This document shows, in pieces, positions 8,605 through 19,425 of a stretch of DNA of 64,000 bases. Source of the stretch: Legionella sp. (GTDB lineage Bacteria > Pseudomonadota > Gammaproteobacteria > Legionellales > Legionellaceae); NCBI GenBank assembly GCA_030680075.1, contig JAUXWR010000395.1:21131-85130 (forward strand). Reading direction: 5' to 3'. How positions within the stretch are numbered: the first letter of the stretch is position 1; each line of letters starts with the position of its first letter. The translations under genes were made by a program, and so were the position numbers. Under the pieces are notes generated by a model, which saw nothing but the letters and a program-made list of their open reading frames with translations, searched no databases and was not told the DNA's origin.

Positions 8605-9810
8605 TCAATCCTCTGTACACTCCCCAACAGCCGTGGCTTGATTTATCTTCTCTGCCACCTTATGAGCAATGAAATCCTCTTCATCACTGCGAATAACTAA
8701 CACCGGTGTTCCCTTAATTGAAATTGCATGGCATTTTTCATCAGTTCTTACGTCATTTAGCGCTTTATCAATTATAAAACCAAAATGAGAGAGAGGGCTT
8801 AAAATTTTCTCTCTTATTGCTGCGGCATTCTCTCCAATACCCCCGGTGAAAATTAAAGCGTCGAGTGAACTGATCTGAGTTAAATAAGCACCAATAATTT
8901 TTTGTATTGCATAAACATAAGTGTCTATAGCTAATTTGGCGCGTGAATCATGCTCTGCAAGACGTTTGAGCAAGTTTCGCATATCATTATCATTAGCCAT
9001 TCCTTTTAAACCACTTTGCTTGTTTAGTAGCGAGTCTACCTCATCTATCGATAAGCCTTGTTTCATCAAATAAAGAGGAATGGCCGGATCAATATCACCA
9101 CATCGGGTACCCATCACAAGCCCGGCCAACGGCGTCATCCCCATGGTTGTATCAAACGATTTACCCTCTTTAATGAGGCATGCACTGGCACCATTCCCAA
9201 GATGGAGTGAAATAAAGTTGCAATTGTCTAAAGGTTTTTGCAAGAAAATAGCGGCCTCATTTGCCACGTACTCATGATTAATTCCATGAAAACCGTAGCG
9301 CTGAATGAAATATTGGCGGGCGGTCTTCTCATCAATAGCATAGTGGCGTACATGTGTCGGCATACTGTGATGAAAACCATTATCAAAAACAGCCACCTGA
9401 GTTGCTTCGGGAAAATGTTGCAGCGCATACTCAATACCTAAGGCATTAATGGGGTTATGGAGAGGTGCCAGTTGCGACAACCCCTTTATTTCCCTTAACA
9501 CTTCTGGGGTAATTACCGTTGGTAGATAAAATTTATCGCCGCCATGAACCACCCGATGGCCAACCCCATGGATAGTGTAATTGGCCAAATCTTGTTTTAA
9601 TTGCTCATTTAACGCAGCAAAAGCTTGTTGATGATTTTCGTAGTGATGAGATCTTGTTTCTTTGTTGGTTTTTTGATGATGCCAATTGCCGCTTTTCTCA
9701 CCTATCCCTTCAATTAATCCAGATAATATAAGAGAATTACTCTGATTATGATGAGAAAAAACTTTATATTTAATTGAAGAACTGCCTGCGTTAAGGGTCA
9801 ATATGTGCAT
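8605..9810 (-). CDS. ackA: Acetate kinase
   Basis: LTLNAGSSSIKYKVF, HRVVHGG, FHGINHEY, HLGNGAS, MGMTPLAGLVMGTRCGDIDP, FTGGIGENA. Confidence 0.97.
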   Translation of the reverse strand: MHILTLNAGSSSIKYKVFSHHNQSNSLILSGLIEGIGEKSGNWHHQKTNKETRSHHYENHQQAFAALNEQLKQDLANYTIHGVGHRVVHGGDKFYLPTVITPEVLREIKGLSQLAPLHNPINALGIEYALQHFPEATQVAVFDNGFHHSMPTHVRHYAIDEKTARQYFIQRYGFHGINHEYVANEAAIFLQKPLDNCNFISLHLGNGASACLIKEGKSFDTTMGMTPLAGLVMGTRCGDIDPAIPLYLMKQGLSIDEVDSLLNKQSGLKGMANDNDMRNLLKRLAEHDSRAKLAIDTYVYAIQKIIGAYLTQISSLDALIFTGGIGENAAAIREKILSPLSHFGFIIDKALNDVRTDEKCHAISIKGTPVLVIRSDEEDFIAHKVAEKINQATAVGECTED

Positions 9811-11866
9811 AACTTTCTCCAGCCTGAATGGCGGTAACTAAAATAGTATTTATAATATCTTGCGGCGTGCATCCACGACTTAAGTCATTTACAGGTTTAT
9901 TTAAACCGAGCAATACCGGCCCAATGGCTAATGCACCACTTTCGCGCTGTACGGCTTTATAGGTGTTGTTACCAGTGTTTAGATCAGGAAAAATCAATAC
10001 ATTGGCATCACCTGCTAATTTGGAATGGGGCATTTTTTTGGACGCCACCTCAGGGTCGACTGCCGCGTCATATTGAATAGGGCCTTCTGCTAGCAAATCA
10101 GGGTGCGTTGCCCGAATGATCGCCATTGCTTTTGCTACCTTATCAACACTTTTTCCTTTTCCAGATTCACCTGATGAGTAGGAAAGCAGGGCAACCCTAG
10201 GCTCAATGCCCAGACGTTTGGCTATCTCGGTAGCCTGCAGGGTAATCTCTGCCAGGGTCTCGCTATCAGGCTCAGGGTTAATAGCGCAGTCGCCATATAT
10301 CAGTACTCTTGTTGACATACACATAATAAAAATAGAAGAGACTTTCGCAACCCCGGGTTTTGTTTTAATAATTTCCAAAGCAGGTCTTACTGTATCAGCA
10401 GTAGTATGCTCAGCGCCCGAAACCATCCCGTCGGCATCCCCGCAATAGACCATCATTGCCGCGAAGTAATTTACATCATTCATGCGCTCCATGGCGATGG
10501 GGAGGTTCACGTTTTTATGTTCACGAAGCTTGAAATACTTTTTGGCGTATATTCCTTTTTTAGATGATTTATCGATTTCTATAATTTGAACATTGGGCAA
10601 GTCTAACTGTAACCTTCTCGCTAAAAATCTGATTTTTTCTGTAACGCCTAATAAAGTAATACGAACAATATTTCGTTTTAATAAATAATCAGCAGCGGCA
10701 AGTATTCGCGGGTCATGGCCTTCTGGAAGTACGATATGGCGCTTGGCTTGTTGAGCTTTATTTTGTAGATCATAAAGGAAAATAGCAGGACTTAATCGTG
10801 AAATCTCTTGCTTTGTCGTGATTAATTTCAATAATGAAACGGAAATATAAGGCGTCATGGCAGTGATGGCTGCTTTAACTTTTTCCATATCATTAACACT
10901 TAATGGATAGGTTGCCGAAAAAAGGGTGGTCGCCGTTTCATAAGTTTTCTTTGGGCTTAATAAAACAGGGAAGGGGTGCTCAAGACCTGCAATAATTTCA
11001 AGAATAGTAGCCCCTGGCATGTCTTCTCCCGTTAGAACAATCCCTGCAATCTTGGGATAGTTGGCCGATTGGTCGGCTAGTAACGAGCCTAGCAGTATAT
11101 CAACCCGGTCGGCAGGGGTAATAATCAGCATACCTTTTCTATCGATACGAGACTCAAGAAAATTCCCTACAGTTTTAGCGGCAATAGTCAATTGCTTAAC
11201 CGTGCGATTTAATTCTTTTTCACCACAGATGACACGGGCAGCGAGCTTTGTCGCAATATCATTAACGCTGGGATTTGCAAGATAATCAAACTCGGGAACA
11301 ATAATAACGCTGACGTTAGTTAAGCGATCTTCGAAAAGTCTTTGTGCTTCTTGTTCATCCGATGAGGCAACACGATTAATAATAACAGTTACGATACGGG
11401 CATGATTTTTTTTACCAATATCCAGAGCTGTTGTTATAACAGAAAACGTATGCTCCAGTGTGCGGTCCTTGGCAGAGACCACGAGGATTACATCACAGTT
11501 TAACTGATAGGCCATGGTCAAATTAAATTCATATTCAAAAACACCATTGTCACTCTCGAAATCAGTGCCTTCAAAATAAGTAAGATTATTGGCGTTTTTG
11601 GTTTCGGTTGATTCAAGAACACGACCAAAAAGGTCTTCAGGCTGATCGCGCATCATAGCGATTGCCGGGCTGATTTCCATTAATGGTGAAATCGAACTGT
11701 TGGTAAGTGTTGCCAGTAATTTTACTTGTGAATTATCCAGTTCCGAAAATAGTTTGAAACAATCGAGCGCTGGGTATTGTTCTTTTAAAATCGTGACTAT
11801 CCCTAATGATACAAATGTTTTCCCTGAATTTTTTTCAATACCCGTCAGGTAAATTTTTTTACGCAT
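9791..11866 (-). CDS. pta: Phosphate acetyltransferase (long form with N-terminal DRTGG/P-loop region)
   Basis: IVLPEGHDPRILAAADYLL, DADGMVSGAEHTTADTVRPAL, DCAINPEPD, FPDLNTGNNTYKAVQR; N-terminal GIEKNSGKTFVSLG. Confidence 0.96.
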   Translation of the reverse strand: MRKKIYLTGIEKNSGKTFVSLGIVTILKEQYPALDCFKLFSELDNSQVKLLATLTNSSISPLMEISPAIAMMRDQPEDLFGRVLESTETKNANNLTYFEGTDFESDNGVFEYEFNLTMAYQLNCDVILVVSAKDRTLEHTFSVITTALDIGKKNHARIVTVIINRVASSDEQEAQRLFEDRLTNVSVIIVPEFDYLANPSVNDIATKLAARVICGEKELNRTVKQLTIAAKTVGNFLESRIDRKGMLIITPADRVDILLGSLLADQSANYPKIAGIVLTGEDMPGATILEIIAGLEHPFPVLLSPKKTYETATTLFSATYPLSVNDMEKVKAAITAMTPYISVSLLKLITTKQEISRLSPAIFLYDLQNKAQQAKRHIVLPEGHDPRILAAADYLLKRNIVRITLLGVTEKIRFLARRLQLDLPNVQIIEIDKSSKKGIYAKKYFKLREHKNVNLPIAMERMNDVNYFAAMMVYCGDADGMVSGAEHTTADTVRPALEIIKTKPGVAKVSSIFIMCMSTRVLIYGDCAINPEPDSETLAEITLQATEIAKRLGIEPRVALLSYSSGESGKGKSVDKVAKAMAIIRATHPDLLAEGPIQYDAAVDPEVASKKMPHSKLAGDANVLIFPDLNTGNNTYKAVQRESGALAIGPVLLGLNKPVNDLSRGCTPQDIINTILVTAIQAGESYAHIDP

Positions 11867-12080
11867 ACATCAACTCTCACCGAGACCTTTTATTTAGTAT
11901 AACCTCTTAAAGCATCTTTATGTAATGTTCAAAAATGCAGTAAAGAAGAGCGAATTGTAAAGAAAGCGAATGGTTTTGTAAGAAGATTACAGAGTAGGTC
12001 TATTATCGCTGAAATCGGCGTAGACAGACAAAAAAATGCGTGGCATAGTCAAAGGGTTATAGCTAACAGAGGAAACAAAT

Positions 12081-13589
12081 ATGTCGACTAAGGATAGCTG
12101 TAAAGCAGTATGGAACAACTTGCCTCAAGGTATTTTCGCTCTATTCTGTATCCAGATTTTTTCGACGTTAAGTTTTAGTGTTTTGTACTCCACGCTTGTT
12201 TTGTACATGACCGGTCCTTTAGCATTAACCTCAAAATTTGCAAATAGTATTATGGGTGTTTTTGTCGCTTTCAATTTTGCCTTGCATCTGTTAGGCGGTT
12301 ATTGGGGCGGTCGTTTCTTATCCTATCGCGCCTTGTTCAGTTTAGGTATGCTGGCACAAATCGCAGGCTGTATATTTCTCTCGTTTGCAAGTTCCTCCTA
12401 CCTCTATTATGGTCTTGCTGCCTTTTTAACCGGCTCAGGTTTAAACGTCACCTGCGTAAATTGCATGTTGACGCAGCGTTTCCGCCCCGAAGATACTCGT
12501 CGTGAAAGCGCATTTCTGTTCAATTATGCCGGGATGAATATTGGCTTTTTTGTGGGGTTTAGTTTAAGCGGCTATTTCCAACTCCTTAATAATTATCCTC
12601 GATTATTTCTCTTAAGTAGCATTGGCAATCTCGTTGCATTATTCATTTGCTTGTATTCCTGGCAAGCTCTTGCCGATACAAGTACCGTTTATGGCAGGTT
12701 GAGTAAAAGCAAACAAAAGCGTTCATTTATAGTGGGTTTAATGATGGTCTGCGGGCTACCTTTCATCTTAAGCCAATTGCTTCATTATGCAGAGTTTGCT
12801 AATCGACTGGTGCTGGCAACCGGGCTCTTGATGCTGGTCGTTATCTATAGGTTGGCTTTGCAGCAAGCTTCACGAGAGGCGCGAGAGAAAATCTTCGCCT
12901 TTGTTGTCCTAATGATAGTGGGTACTATTTTTTGGACCCTCTTCCAGGTAGGCCCTATGGGGTTAACGCATTTTATTGCGCATAATGTAGAGCGCAACTG
13001 GTTAACACTTACTATTCCGCCTCAGTGGTTTCAAAATATCAATACGATATGTATTGTTGTCGGCGGGCCTTTGTTAAGTGCTCTCTTTATTCGCCTGCGC
13101 AGAAAGGGCGTGCAGATAAATATTCCCATGCAATTTTCTATGGCGCTCCTTTTAATAGGGCTTGCATTTGCGCTTTTGCCGGTAGGAATCTCTAATGCAA
13201 ACGCGGGTGGGTATGTGGCTCCTGGCTGGGTTGTTTTGAGTTTTATCTTACAAAGTATTGGTGAGTTGTTAATCTCTCCTATCGGGTATGCAATGATTGG
13301 TGCATTGGCGCCAAGCTCTTTGCAGGGCGTAATGATGGGGATGTGGATGCTCTCAACGGGTGTTGGTGCTACCTTGTCGAGTTACAGCTCTAACTGGATG
13401 ACCCTTGGGCAAGAGAGTGTTAATCCTTTATTAACCAATGCGGGTTACAGCCATGTCTTTTTGTGCCTTGGAATGCTCGCCATTTTGGCAAGTGTTGTTT
13501 TAGTAATAATGGCGCCTGTTATCAAACGCTGGTTAAGTAATAATAAATCACTTGTTATAGAGGACAATGTGAGTCTTGTTGCGGCCTAG
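12081..13589 (+). CDS. POT-family peptide MFS transporter
   Basis: About 12 TM segments; ALTSKFANSIMGVFVAFNFALHLLGGYWGGRFL, FNYAGMNIGFFVG. Confidence 0.85.
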   Translation: MSTKDSCKAVWNNLPQGIFALFCIQIFSTLSFSVLYSTLVLYMTGPLALTSKFANSIMGVFVAFNFALHLLGGYWGGRFLSYRALFSLGMLAQIAGCIFLSFASSSYLYYGLAAFLTGSGLNVTCVNCMLTQRFRPEDTRRESAFLFNYAGMNIGFFVGFSLSGYFQLLNNYPRLFLLSSIGNLVALFICLYSWQALADTSTVYGRLSKSKQKRSFIVGLMMVCGLPFILSQLLHYAEFANRLVLATGLLMLVVIYRLALQQASREAREKIFAFVVLMIVGTIFWTLFQVGPMGLTHFIAHNVERNWLTLTIPPQWFQNINTICIVVGGPLLSALFIRLRRKGVQINIPMQFSMALLLIGLAFALLPVGISNANAGGYVAPGWVVLSFILQSIGELLISPIGYAMIGALAPSSLQGVMMGMWMLSTGVGATLSSYSSNWMTLGQESVNPLLTNAGYSHVFLCLGMLAILASVVLVIMAPVIKRWLSNNKSLVIEDNVSLVAA

Positions 13590-13631
13590 ATTCTGTTATT
13601 ATAGTTGCCTGAATCTAACTTAGGGTAATGA

Positions 13632-15572
13632 GTGAGCAGTCCTTTTTCCTCCATTGAAGTGGCACAATTGATATGGCGTGATGGTTTGCCTTATTGTGCT
13701 GCTTCAAATAGAGTTTATTGCTCGGGTGTTGATGATGTAAATAAAGCCGAACGTGTTTTTATTCAGGGCAATAATTTGCCTTCTCGCTGGCAACGTTTAA
13801 AGGAACAAAGCTCTTTCATTATTGCTGAGACTCAATTTGGAGCGGGTCTTAATTTTTTAATCAGTTGGTCTTACTGGTTGCAGCATGCGCCAAAAACCGC
13901 GCGTCTTCATTATATTAGTTGCGAAAATCACCCCTTAACACAAGATGATTTGATTCGTGTTTTGTCCTTGTGGCCTGACTTTAAGCCCCAATCATTGTTA
14001 TTGCAGGAAAACTACCCAATTTTAACACCCGGATTTCATCAGTTTTCTTTTGAGGAAGGCAGAATTACACTGACCTTAATGCTTGGTGAGGCATTTACCT
14101 GCTTTAATGAGTTAGTGCTCTGTGGAGACGCCATTCTTGAAAAAAAATTGCGCGCGCATTTTGTTGATGCCTGGTATTTTAATGAATTAACCCATCTGAT
14201 AAAAAATGAGGGGTTAATGAAATCAGTAGCGCTATTATCAGGTGAGGGCGCGACTCTAACAAGTACGATGGCTATGGATGCTGTAAAAAACGATTTGCAA
14301 CAGGCAGGATTTAGCGTACAAAAATCTCACGCAATTTTTGAACAATGCACTAGACGACAGCGAAGAAACACCCCTTGGCATGTTAATGCACCACTGCCTG
14401 TAAAAAATAAACGCGCTATTGTATTGGGAGCGGGTCTTGGCGGGTGTTTCAGCGCCTACTCACTGGCCACGCGCGGTTGGGATGTTTTGTTAATAGAGGG
14501 TAACCCTGACGTTGGCATGGGGGCATCTGGCGTTCCTCGAGCAGTGTTGTATCCCAAATTGTCGGCCTTTTGCTCCCCGCTGACTACTTTTATGCTAAGC
14601 GCGTATTTATACGCCCATCGTTTTTATGCCAAATTATTAAAAACACATCCTGTCGGAGAGCTTGGCGGAATATTGCAAATGGCTTTTAATGAGAAAGAAA
14701 CGATATCACAAAACAGTATGCGCGAATGGCTCAAAGCCTATCCTGTTCTTGGAAAATTGGTTAATAAAGACGAGGCGACTCAACTTGCAGGCGTTAAACT
14801 TCATACCAGCGGGTTGTATCTTCCTCTATCAGGATGGCTGGATTGCAAAGCAATCTGTGATTTTTTGTCACAACAAAAAGGTATTACATTTGTACCGGAT
14901 TTCTTTGTCGATGAACTGGAGTATAAAGAAGGGCTATGGTCCTTAAATGGGAAATACCAAAGTGAAGTAGTGATTATTGCTAACGGTTTTCAGGCAAATC
15001 TTTTTAAACAAACCTCACATCTCCCTTTGAAAGCAATGGCAGGTCAGTTAACAATGATTACAGGTAACGCCGATAGTAACTGTTTAAAAATACCCCTATG
15101 CGGAGAAGGGCATATTCTGCCTGCATGGAAAAATCAGCACATCCTCGGAGCAACTTATCATCAAAGCCTGCATACTGGCGATAATGATGATCAGAAAAAT
15201 TTGACAAAACTTGCAACTCTAACAACCGAGCCTGTCTTTAGCCATCAGGTAATTGGTAATTGGCAAGGTGTTAGAGGGGCAACTCCTGATTATTTACCAT
15301 TAGTGGGTCCTGTTCCTGATGCGGCGGCCTTTTTAAAAACCTTTAGTCCACTTGCCACGGACTCCAGGCGTTGGCTGCCTTACTCGGGTAATTACTACCC
15401 CGGTTTATACGTCTGTGCGGGTTTTGGCTCGCGTGGATTAACCACGGCACCATTGTGTGCAGAATGGTTAGCTTCAGTAATAAATAATGAACCTGATTTT
15501 TTACCGCGTCGTTTAGAACAAGCACTATCACCTTCGCGATTTTTAGTTAAGAGAATTGTAAAAGGTAGTTGA
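13632..15572 (+). CDS. mnmC: Bifunctional tRNA mnm5(s2)U biosynthesis protein MnmC
   Basis: N-terminal methyltransferase domain (FGAGLNFL) plus FAD domain AIVLGAGLGGCFSAYSLATRGWDVLLIE; GAGFGSRGLTTAPL-like end. GTG at 13632; ATG at 13627 is in another frame. Confidence 0.92.
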   Translation: MSSPFSSIEVAQLIWRDGLPYCAASNRVYCSGVDDVNKAERVFIQGNNLPSRWQRLKEQSSFIIAETQFGAGLNFLISWSYWLQHAPKTARLHYISCENHPLTQDDLIRVLSLWPDFKPQSLLLQENYPILTPGFHQFSFEEGRITLTLMLGEAFTCFNELVLCGDAILEKKLRAHFVDAWYFNELTHLIKNEGLMKSVALLSGEGATLTSTMAMDAVKNDLQQAGFSVQKSHAIFEQCTRRQRRNTPWHVNAPLPVKNKRAIVLGAGLGGCFSAYSLATRGWDVLLIEGNPDVGMGASGVPRAVLYPKLSAFCSPLTTFMLSAYLYAHRFYAKLLKTHPVGELGGILQMAFNEKETISQNSMREWLKAYPVLGKLVNKDEATQLAGVKLHTSGLYLPLSGWLDCKAICDFLSQQKGITFVPDFFVDELEYKEGLWSLNGKYQSEVVIIANGFQANLFKQTSHLPLKAMAGQLTMITGNADSNCLKIPLCGEGHILPAWKNQHILGATYHQSLHTGDNDDQKNLTKLATLTTEPVFSHQVIGNWQGVRGATPDYLPLVGPVPDAAAFLKTFSPLATDSRRWLPYSGNYYPGLYVCAGFGSRGLTTAPLCAEWLASVINNEPDFLPRRLEQALSPSRFLVKRIVKGS

Positions 15573-15607
15573 TTGCATGATAAAATGCATGTTTTTTGGA
15601 GACGAAT

Positions 15608-16171
15608 ATGAATTTTAGGGATTGGTTAAATCGTTATTTCGGGTATAAAGTTGATTTTAATCGGGTGGGCAATAATTTTTTTTCCGAAAGACATCGCTAC
15701 AACAATTATGAACTCAGTCAAAGGAGTTTTATTACTCTATCTGCGGCTATATTTAGTTTTTTTGCCTGGAATATAAAGGACTCAAAACAAGACGCGGCAT
15801 TGGGTTTAATGTCTGGGCTTTTATGGGCTCATGCCATTACTATGTATCCCTTAGTCAAGAAACGTTATGAAGCCCAATCTGCATGCAGTGAATTCAAGGC
15901 CAAACTTCTTAAAATGTATGCGAGTGAAGATTTAAAAAATATACTCCCTCGCGTCACAAAAATAATGGATGATGTGATGGAGTATACAGGCTCAGCGAGT
16001 TCTTCAGCCATTTGGAGCAACCGGAAACAGTTGATGGCAAGATTGCATGCATGGAGCACTGATCCGAGCCTGGCCGACGTGCTACCTCAATTATTAGAGC
16101 AAGAGAATATTATTGAGTTGCTTAAAGAAAATACCCCTGTAATTTCCAAAATGACGTGCAATCCTTGCTAA
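15608..16171 (+). CDS. Hypothetical protein with a hydrophobic segment
   Basis: ORF MNFRDWLNRYFGYKVDFNRVGNNFFSERHRYNNYELSQRS...; no family recognised. Confidence 0.7.
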   Translation: MNFRDWLNRYFGYKVDFNRVGNNFFSERHRYNNYELSQRSFITLSAAIFSFFAWNIKDSKQDAALGLMSGLLWAHAITMYPLVKKRYEAQSACSEFKAKLLKMYASEDLKNILPRVTKIMDDVMEYTGSASSSAIWSNRKQLMARLHAWSTDPSLADVLPQLLEQENIIELLKENTPVISKMTCNPC

Positions 16172-16207
16172 ACTTATTTGAGATAGGTAATCTTCTCTTT
16201 TGTTTTC

Positions 16208-17005
16208 ATGAGGTGTGTCGTGCATAGTATTGAAATTTTTCAGATTGATGCTTTTACTGATAAAATATTTCACGGCAATCCAGCGGCAGTTTGCTTGTTA
16301 AATGAATGGCTTAACGATGAATTAATGCAAGCCATTGCCGTTGAGAACAATTTATCTGAAACGGCATTTATCATCGAAGATTCGCAGGGTTTTCATATCC
16401 GCTGGTTCACGCCTAAAGGAGAGATTACCTTATGCGGTCACGCAACACTTGCCGCGGGGTTTGCGCTATTTGAATTGGGTAAGTCCCGGACTGATACCAT
16501 CGATTTTTTGAGCCTTAGTGGTCAATTGAGTGTTCGAAAAAAGGGAAATCAGTATACCTTGGATTTTCCCCGATTAACCTGGTCTCTCGCAGCTTGTCTT
16601 GATTCTCTGATTTCACTAATTGATCAACCAGTAGTTGATGTTTTTGAAAGTGATCTGGATTACCTTATCCTGCTCGCCAGTGAAGACAAGGTCAGGCGTG
16701 CGCAGGTAAATTTAAAAGCATTAGCCAAATTACCTAAACGCGGATTAATTTTAACCGCCTCATCTGAAGATGCGGATTTTTATTCACGTTGTTTCTATCC
16801 CAAACATAATATTCCCGAAGACCCGGTTACAGGCTCTGCTCATTGCGTTTTGGCACCTTTTTGGGCTGAGCGGTTAAACAAAACAGTTTTACACGCCATT
16901 CAAGGTTCTTACAGGAAAGGGGAAGTTAATTGCGAAGTAGTTGAGGATCGCGTGTATATTTCAGGGAATTGTAAATGGTATTCAAAGGGACATCTCGTTA
17001 TTTAA
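16208..17005 (+). CDS. PhzF family isomerase
   Basis: QIDAFTDKIFHGNPAAVCLL, NNLSETAF, RWFTPKGEITLCGHATLA, DPVTGSAHCVLAPFW. Confidence 0.94.
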   Translation: MRCVVHSIEIFQIDAFTDKIFHGNPAAVCLLNEWLNDELMQAIAVENNLSETAFIIEDSQGFHIRWFTPKGEITLCGHATLAAGFALFELGKSRTDTIDFLSLSGQLSVRKKGNQYTLDFPRLTWSLAACLDSLISLIDQPVVDVFESDLDYLILLASEDKVRRAQVNLKALAKLPKRGLILTASSEDADFYSRCFYPKHNIPEDPVTGSAHCVLAPFWAERLNKTVLHAIQGSYRKGEVNCEVVEDRVYISGNCKWYSKGHLVI

Positions 17006-17006
17006 C

Positions 17007-17034
17007 ACGCGACCGTTAGGGAGTGCCCACAGCG
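17007..17034. repeat. Dispersed repeat family 1, degenerate single copy
   Basis: ACGCGACCGTTAGGGAGTGCCCACAGCG. Confidence 0.6.
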
Positions 17035-17047
17035 TTTAATTACTGAT

Positions 17048-19357
17048 CTAACTATCCAGCTGAACTATGATATCGCGAGCGTCTGATAAGCCGTGGTCAT
17101 CCACTGCCCGGACAATGAATTTCCCGGGTCTTGCATTCCAGAAAAAAGATTGGCCTGGCTGCGTTCTTGCTAAAAAGGCATCATTAATAAACCAGTAAAG
17201 ATTTTTAACATCAGCATCCGTTACCGCTGATAAAGGTATTTGATTTTTTTGCGTCGTGTTAGCGCGTACGATATAACTTATTTCACTTTGAGGGGAGGTG
17301 ATTTGAGGTCTTAAGCCTGTGTTATTGTTTAATGTGCAATCTGGTTCATAAAAGGGTGGTGTTCGACGCTGGATTCCTGCCTGTTTGAAAATTTTCAATA
17401 AGTCAGATGGCCAAAATTCATAAATTTCAAAATGCGTATTTTCATTAAAATGACATGTACGAAGACCCGTTTTATTATCAATGGCTACTTCGCGATAAAT
17501 AGTATCCGTTTGTATAGGAGATTTTCCGGGAATAAACCAGGTCATTTCTTTATCACGGCAGTAACGGGTAGGCAGCATGCCCGATGCTTTACAGACTTCT
17601 ACCTGAACTAAATTCATGCTTTCAGGGTATTTATCTATAACAGGTAATGAGCCTCTTTCATGTTTAATGGCATCAATCAGTTCAAAAAACAGAGGGGCTG
17701 CAATATTTTTGCCGACAAAGGCTGGGTTACTTTTGTTATCAAAGTTTCCAATCCAGACAGTTAACACATAAGGACCAAAGCTACCCACCGACCAGGCATC
17801 ACGAAAACCCGATGAGGTACCCGTTTTCCATGAAACGGTCGATTTATTTGAGGTACTTGTATAGGCAGACTCTGGATTGGGTGTATTTTTTAACATATCA
17901 AGCACCAGAAAACTGGCTTCAGGACTTAAAAGACGCTTTCCTAGCGATAACGGTTCATCTGCTCGTTTACGCAGTGAGCGCCACACGCCATCATTTACCA
18001 GCATGGCATATAAACTTGCTAATTCACTCATGCTAAGTTCAGCCCCTCCCAGTGTTAGTGCAAGGCCATAAAAGGATTCTGATTTTAAATTACTAACCTC
18101 TGCCTCACTGAGTAGTTGATATAAATTATGCTTGTTCAATTGACTTGCAAGATAAATAGCCGGGATATTTCGACTTAACACTAATGCATCTTTCGCTTTT
18201 ATAGGCCCCATAAAATCATAATCAAAATTTTCGGGGTTATAACTACCAAAACTTCGGGGTACATCCTTTAAAACGGTAGCCGGGTGAATTAACCCCTGAT
18301 CAAGTGCTAATCCATAAATAAAAGGTTTAAGAGTGGAACCCGGTGAGCGCTTGGTCAGTGTTCCATTGATTTGACCGCCAATGCTATTATTAAAAAAATC
18401 AGCAGAACCGACCATTCCTTTAATGCTCATATCACGAGTATCCACGAGTAAAATCGCGGCATTGTAGGCACCTAGATTATTTTTACGCTTGATGTAATTG
18501 TGTGTAACCCTTTCCAGAATTTTTTGCAAACGGGCATCCAATGTCGTATTGATCACTTGGGGTAAAGGCGAGATATCTTTTAATAGTCCATTGACGAAAT
18601 GAGGGGCTATAAATGGCAAATTTCGCACGGTTTGCATCTCAAGGGGTAAATCCAACGAGGCCTTTTTACTGGCATCCTCAGGATATCGATTTACCCAACG
18701 TAAAAAAAGTTTATCCCGAATGTCGTTAAGTTTAGTATTGCGCGGCGTTCGATGAGCCGGGTTTTGGGGGATAATACTTAAGGTTAACGCTTCGGCTAAA
18801 GTTGCTTTCTTAATCTCTTTATTAAAATAAATTAAACTCGCAGCACCCGCTCCTTCGATATTCCCACCATACGGTGCCATATTTAAATAAGCTTCCAGAA
18901 TCTGGTCTTTGCTATAGTGCACTTCCAGTTGTATCGCGCGAATAATCTGCCAGATTTTCCCCGATAATTTCTTTGAATTGATTCCATACCGCATCCGAGC
19001 GAGTTGCATAGTAATCGTTGATGCACCCACACGCCTTGAATGACGAAGGTATGTTTGACAGGCGGCCTTAATCATCGCAAAAGGATTTACGCCGTAATGC
19101 CAATAAAAATATTGATCCTCTTGGAGCAAGGTGGCATTGATAAGCTTGGGGTCAATAGCCGCTAAAGGCGTATATAAGCGGTACTTCTCCTCTTTATTCA
19201 GTGTCAAACGGAGCAATTGATGCTTTTCATCAAAAACTGCCGTCGAAAAACTCAGATTTTCCAATAGGGGAGGGCGAGGTACTAAAAATAATAGTGCGCA
19301 ACCACTGACAAATAGTGCAACAAGGATTATTCTAGTGGTCTTGAAAAATAATTTCAT
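17048..19357 (-). CDS. pbpC: Penicillin-binding protein 1C
   Basis: QEDQYFYWHYGVNP, GASTITMQLARM, KRSPGSTLKPFIYGLALDQG, SWKTGTSSGFRDAW; ORF extends to 19396 but MKLFFKTTRII is the likely start. Confidence 0.94.
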   Translation of the reverse strand: MKLFFKTTRIILVALFVSGCALLFLVPRPPLLENLSFSTAVFDEKHQLLRLTLNKEEKYRLYTPLAAIDPKLINATLLQEDQYFYWHYGVNPFAMIKAACQTYLRHSRRVGASTITMQLARMRYGINSKKLSGKIWQIIRAIQLEVHYSKDQILEAYLNMAPYGGNIEGAGAASLIYFNKEIKKATLAEALTLSIIPQNPAHRTPRNTKLNDIRDKLFLRWVNRYPEDASKKASLDLPLEMQTVRNLPFIAPHFVNGLLKDISPLPQVINTTLDARLQKILERVTHNYIKRKNNLGAYNAAILLVDTRDMSIKGMVGSADFFNNSIGGQINGTLTKRSPGSTLKPFIYGLALDQGLIHPATVLKDVPRSFGSYNPENFDYDFMGPIKAKDALVLSRNIPAIYLASQLNKHNLYQLLSEAEVSNLKSESFYGLALTLGGAELSMSELASLYAMLVNDGVWRSLRKRADEPLSLGKRLLSPEASFLVLDMLKNTPNPESAYTSTSNKSTVSWKTGTSSGFRDAWSVGSFGPYVLTVWIGNFDNKSNPAFVGKNIAAPLFFELIDAIKHERGSLPVIDKYPESMNLVQVEVCKASGMLPTRYCRDKEMTWFIPGKSPIQTDTIYREVAIDNKTGLRTCHFNENTHFEIYEFWPSDLLKIFKQAGIQRRTPPFYEPDCTLNNNTGLRPQITSPQSEISYIVRANTTQKNQIPLSAVTDADVKNLYWFINDAFLARTQPGQSFFWNARPGKFIVRAVDDHGLSDARDIIVQLDS

Positions 19358-19425
19358 AAATAGGTAACAGGTGATGAGTGCCATACCGTATGGCACAAGC
19401 AGTCTCTTGTCAAGTTGGATGATAT

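Noticed and set aside
10206-10448. ORFs antisense to pta, ackA, bioB and other housekeeping genes
   Set aside because: Shadow ORFs opposite strongly supported genes; no RBS or family support.
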